Source of the DNA: Hymenobacter mucosus
GTDB taxonomy: Bacteria; Bacteroidota; Bacteroidia; Cytophagales; Hymenobacteraceae
Reading direction: 5' to 3'
DNA: 64,000 nucleotides
Assembly (NCBI RefSeq): GCF_900188255.1
Contig: NZ_FZNS01000001.1
Span: 62,001 to 126,000 of the forward strand
Below the pieces are notes generated by a model. It saw only the letters and a list, made by a program, of their open reading frames with translations, did not search any database and was not told where the DNA came from. Below, piece by piece: positions 62,852 to 64,000 of the stretch (position 1 is the first letter of the stretch; each line of letters starts with the position of its first letter). The translations under genes and the position numbers were made by a program.

Positions 62852-63820
62852 ATGCGTATTTCTACTCTTCTGCTTACTGCTGGTCTACTAGCTGGGCTAG
62901 CTACCACTACCTCGGCTCAGACCTTTACCGACCCTGGTGCCTACAACAACTTTATTGTGAGCGAGCAGCGGGCTATGCTCAAGAAAAACCTGCGCTACAT
63001 CAGCAAATCGGCCCACTCCGACAACGAGAAAAAGATTGATGCCAAGCGCCAGGATCTTATTAAGCAAACCGAGTTGTCGTTGAACAAAGTGGCCAAGATG
63101 CCCGCCTTTCAGGATGACAAAGGGTTTAAGGAGCAAACCACGGAGGCACTTTATCAGCTGCTGAAAGTATACTCGGAGGACTACAAGGCCGTGGACATGC
63201 TGGCGGCCACTCGCACGGCTACCATCGAAAACATGGAGCAGTACTTCAAGCTGCAAGAAGTTGCGGAAGCCAAGCTGCAAGTAGTGAACGACTCCGTAGA
63301 TGCGGCCCAGCATCGGTTTGCCCGGCGCCACAACATGACTATTTCGGAAGATCCTGAAGGCAAGCGCCTTGCGGCCTACATGCGGCAGGTATCGGAAGTA
63401 AATGCCTACCAGCACAAGGTGTATTTGGCCCAGTTCCGCATTGAAAAAGCCAACGCCCGCCTCACCGATGCGCTCAATTCTCAAAACGCCGCCGCGTTTG
63501 AGCAGGCCCGTTTGCAACTCCTGGAAGACACCAAAACGGCTGCCACCGAGCTGGCCGCTATTGTTCCTTTCCGGGGTAAGGATGCGCAGTACCGCGACGC
63601 GGCACGCAATCTGGTGAAGTTCTATGCCGGCTTTGCGGCCAACCAAGCCGCCCAAATGAAAGAGCTATTGGAGCGCAAAGACAGCTTCACCAAGGCCGAT
63701 GCCGATAAATTCAACGGCTTTATTACGGTATACAATACTCAGAATCAGAAGTTGGCTACCGCCTACAACCAGGCCGGCAACAACTTCCAGGCTACCTACA
63801 TTCCGGTGTTCAACGACTAA
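62852..63820 (+). CDS. LIC11966-like surface protein
   Basis: 322 residues. Signal peptide ending SAQT, then a wholly helical protein (YNNFIVSEQRAMLKKNLRYI and LKVYSEDYKAVDML). The arrangement resembles LIC11966-family surface proteins; I hold this at moderate confidence. It is 28 bases after the TonB-family gene, probably co-transcribed. The last 180 bases of the window after it show no gene. Confidence 0.65.
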   Translation: MRISTLLLTAGLLAGLATTTSAQTFTDPGAYNNFIVSEQRAMLKKNLRYISKSAHSDNEKKIDAKRQDLIKQTELSLNKVAKMPAFQDDKGFKEQTTEALYQLLKVYSEDYKAVDMLAATRTATIENMEQYFKLQEVAEAKLQVVNDSVDAAQHRFARRHNMTISEDPEGKRLAAYMRQVSEVNAYQHKVYLAQFRIEKANARLTDALNSQNAAAFEQARLQLLEDTKTAATELAAIVPFRGKDAQYRDAARNLVKFYAGFAANQAAQMKELLERKDSFTKADADKFNGFITVYNTQNQKLATAYNQAGNNFQATYIPVFND

Positions 63821-64000
63821 GACTGTGTACAGAAACCAGCCATACTGGCTGCTGGCAGAGGGGCCAGGAGTAGGTATGGTGAGACGCGAGGCCAATTTCG
63901 CTTCGTACAAGTCAAGTAGGTTAGGAGCGAACTGAGGCTCTACCATGGGGCGTCGGTGTCCGCTCGACAGCAGTTTCCTGCGGAAACCATACTAGAAAAG

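Noticed and set aside
63665..63946. Small ORFs at the right end of the window
   Set aside because: They overlap the surface-protein gene in other frames and show no coding features.

Overview
This window looks like chromosomal DNA of a Bacteroidota bacterium, most probably a Hymenobacter-like member of the Hymenobacteraceae. The signs are high GC, few Shine-Dalgarno-like leaders, lipoproteins and TonB-family proteins typical of the phylum, a DUF5117/5118-type zinc metalloprotease, and a TTTC-N19-TAccTTTG promoter of Bacteroidota type before alaS. I see no tRNA, rRNA, CRISPR array, integrase or transposase. Species assignment is inference.

Layout. 0-9.8 kb holds housekeeping and stress genes: a truncated ACP phosphodiesterase, a SlyD-type prolyl isomerase, a beta-propeller lipoprotein, an isoaspartyl peptidase/asparaginase, a UPF1-like helicase, a VOC protein, an NmrA-type reductase and an AraC regulator. 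9.9-14.8 kb has an aldo/keto reductase and a minimal ethanolamine module (permease, EutB, EutC). 14.8-20.4 kb has an S41-type peptidase, a GH2 glycosidase and a CoxE/YehP-type VWA protein. 20.6-26.7 kb has a metalloprotease, small lipoprotein and immunity-like genes, a peptide deformylase and an amidohydrolase. 26.8-30.5 kb is a tightly coupled 5-oxoprolinase operon (pxpB-pxpC-pxpA) ending in an NRAMP-like transporter gene that carries a frameshift. 30.6-36.8 kb has an M1 aminopeptidase and a six-PAS histidine kinase with a single-domain response regulator.

36.8-46.1 kb is the most distinctive region. On the minus strand it encodes a SWIM zinc-finger protein, a DUF5691 protein, a MoxR AAA+ ATPase, a small membrane protein, two SMI1/KNR4 proteins, another small immunity-like protein and a DUF5682 protein. 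Together with the VWA protein at 19.2-20.4 kb these make a complete MoxR/VWA/SWIM/DUF5682/DUF5691 set, comparable to E. coli yehLMPQ. Here the VWA gene lies 16 kb from its partners, on the same strand and in the expected direction, and immunity-type genes sit between the ATPase and the DUF5682 gene.

46.1-64 kb has cell-envelope genes (an RND/MMPL exporter, lipoproteins), an orphan AT-rich HsdR-N-type nuclease, thyA, two tandem paralogous small ORFs, a PabC-like enzyme, an operon of merR, a membrane protein gene and dprA, then alaS, two TonB-family genes and a surface-protein gene.

A recurring non-coding theme is long, nearly perfect hairpins just after genes, often without a U-tract. Where the arms differ, the difference is usually a G-U wobble on the sense strand of the gene before it, which suggests they are selected as RNA.
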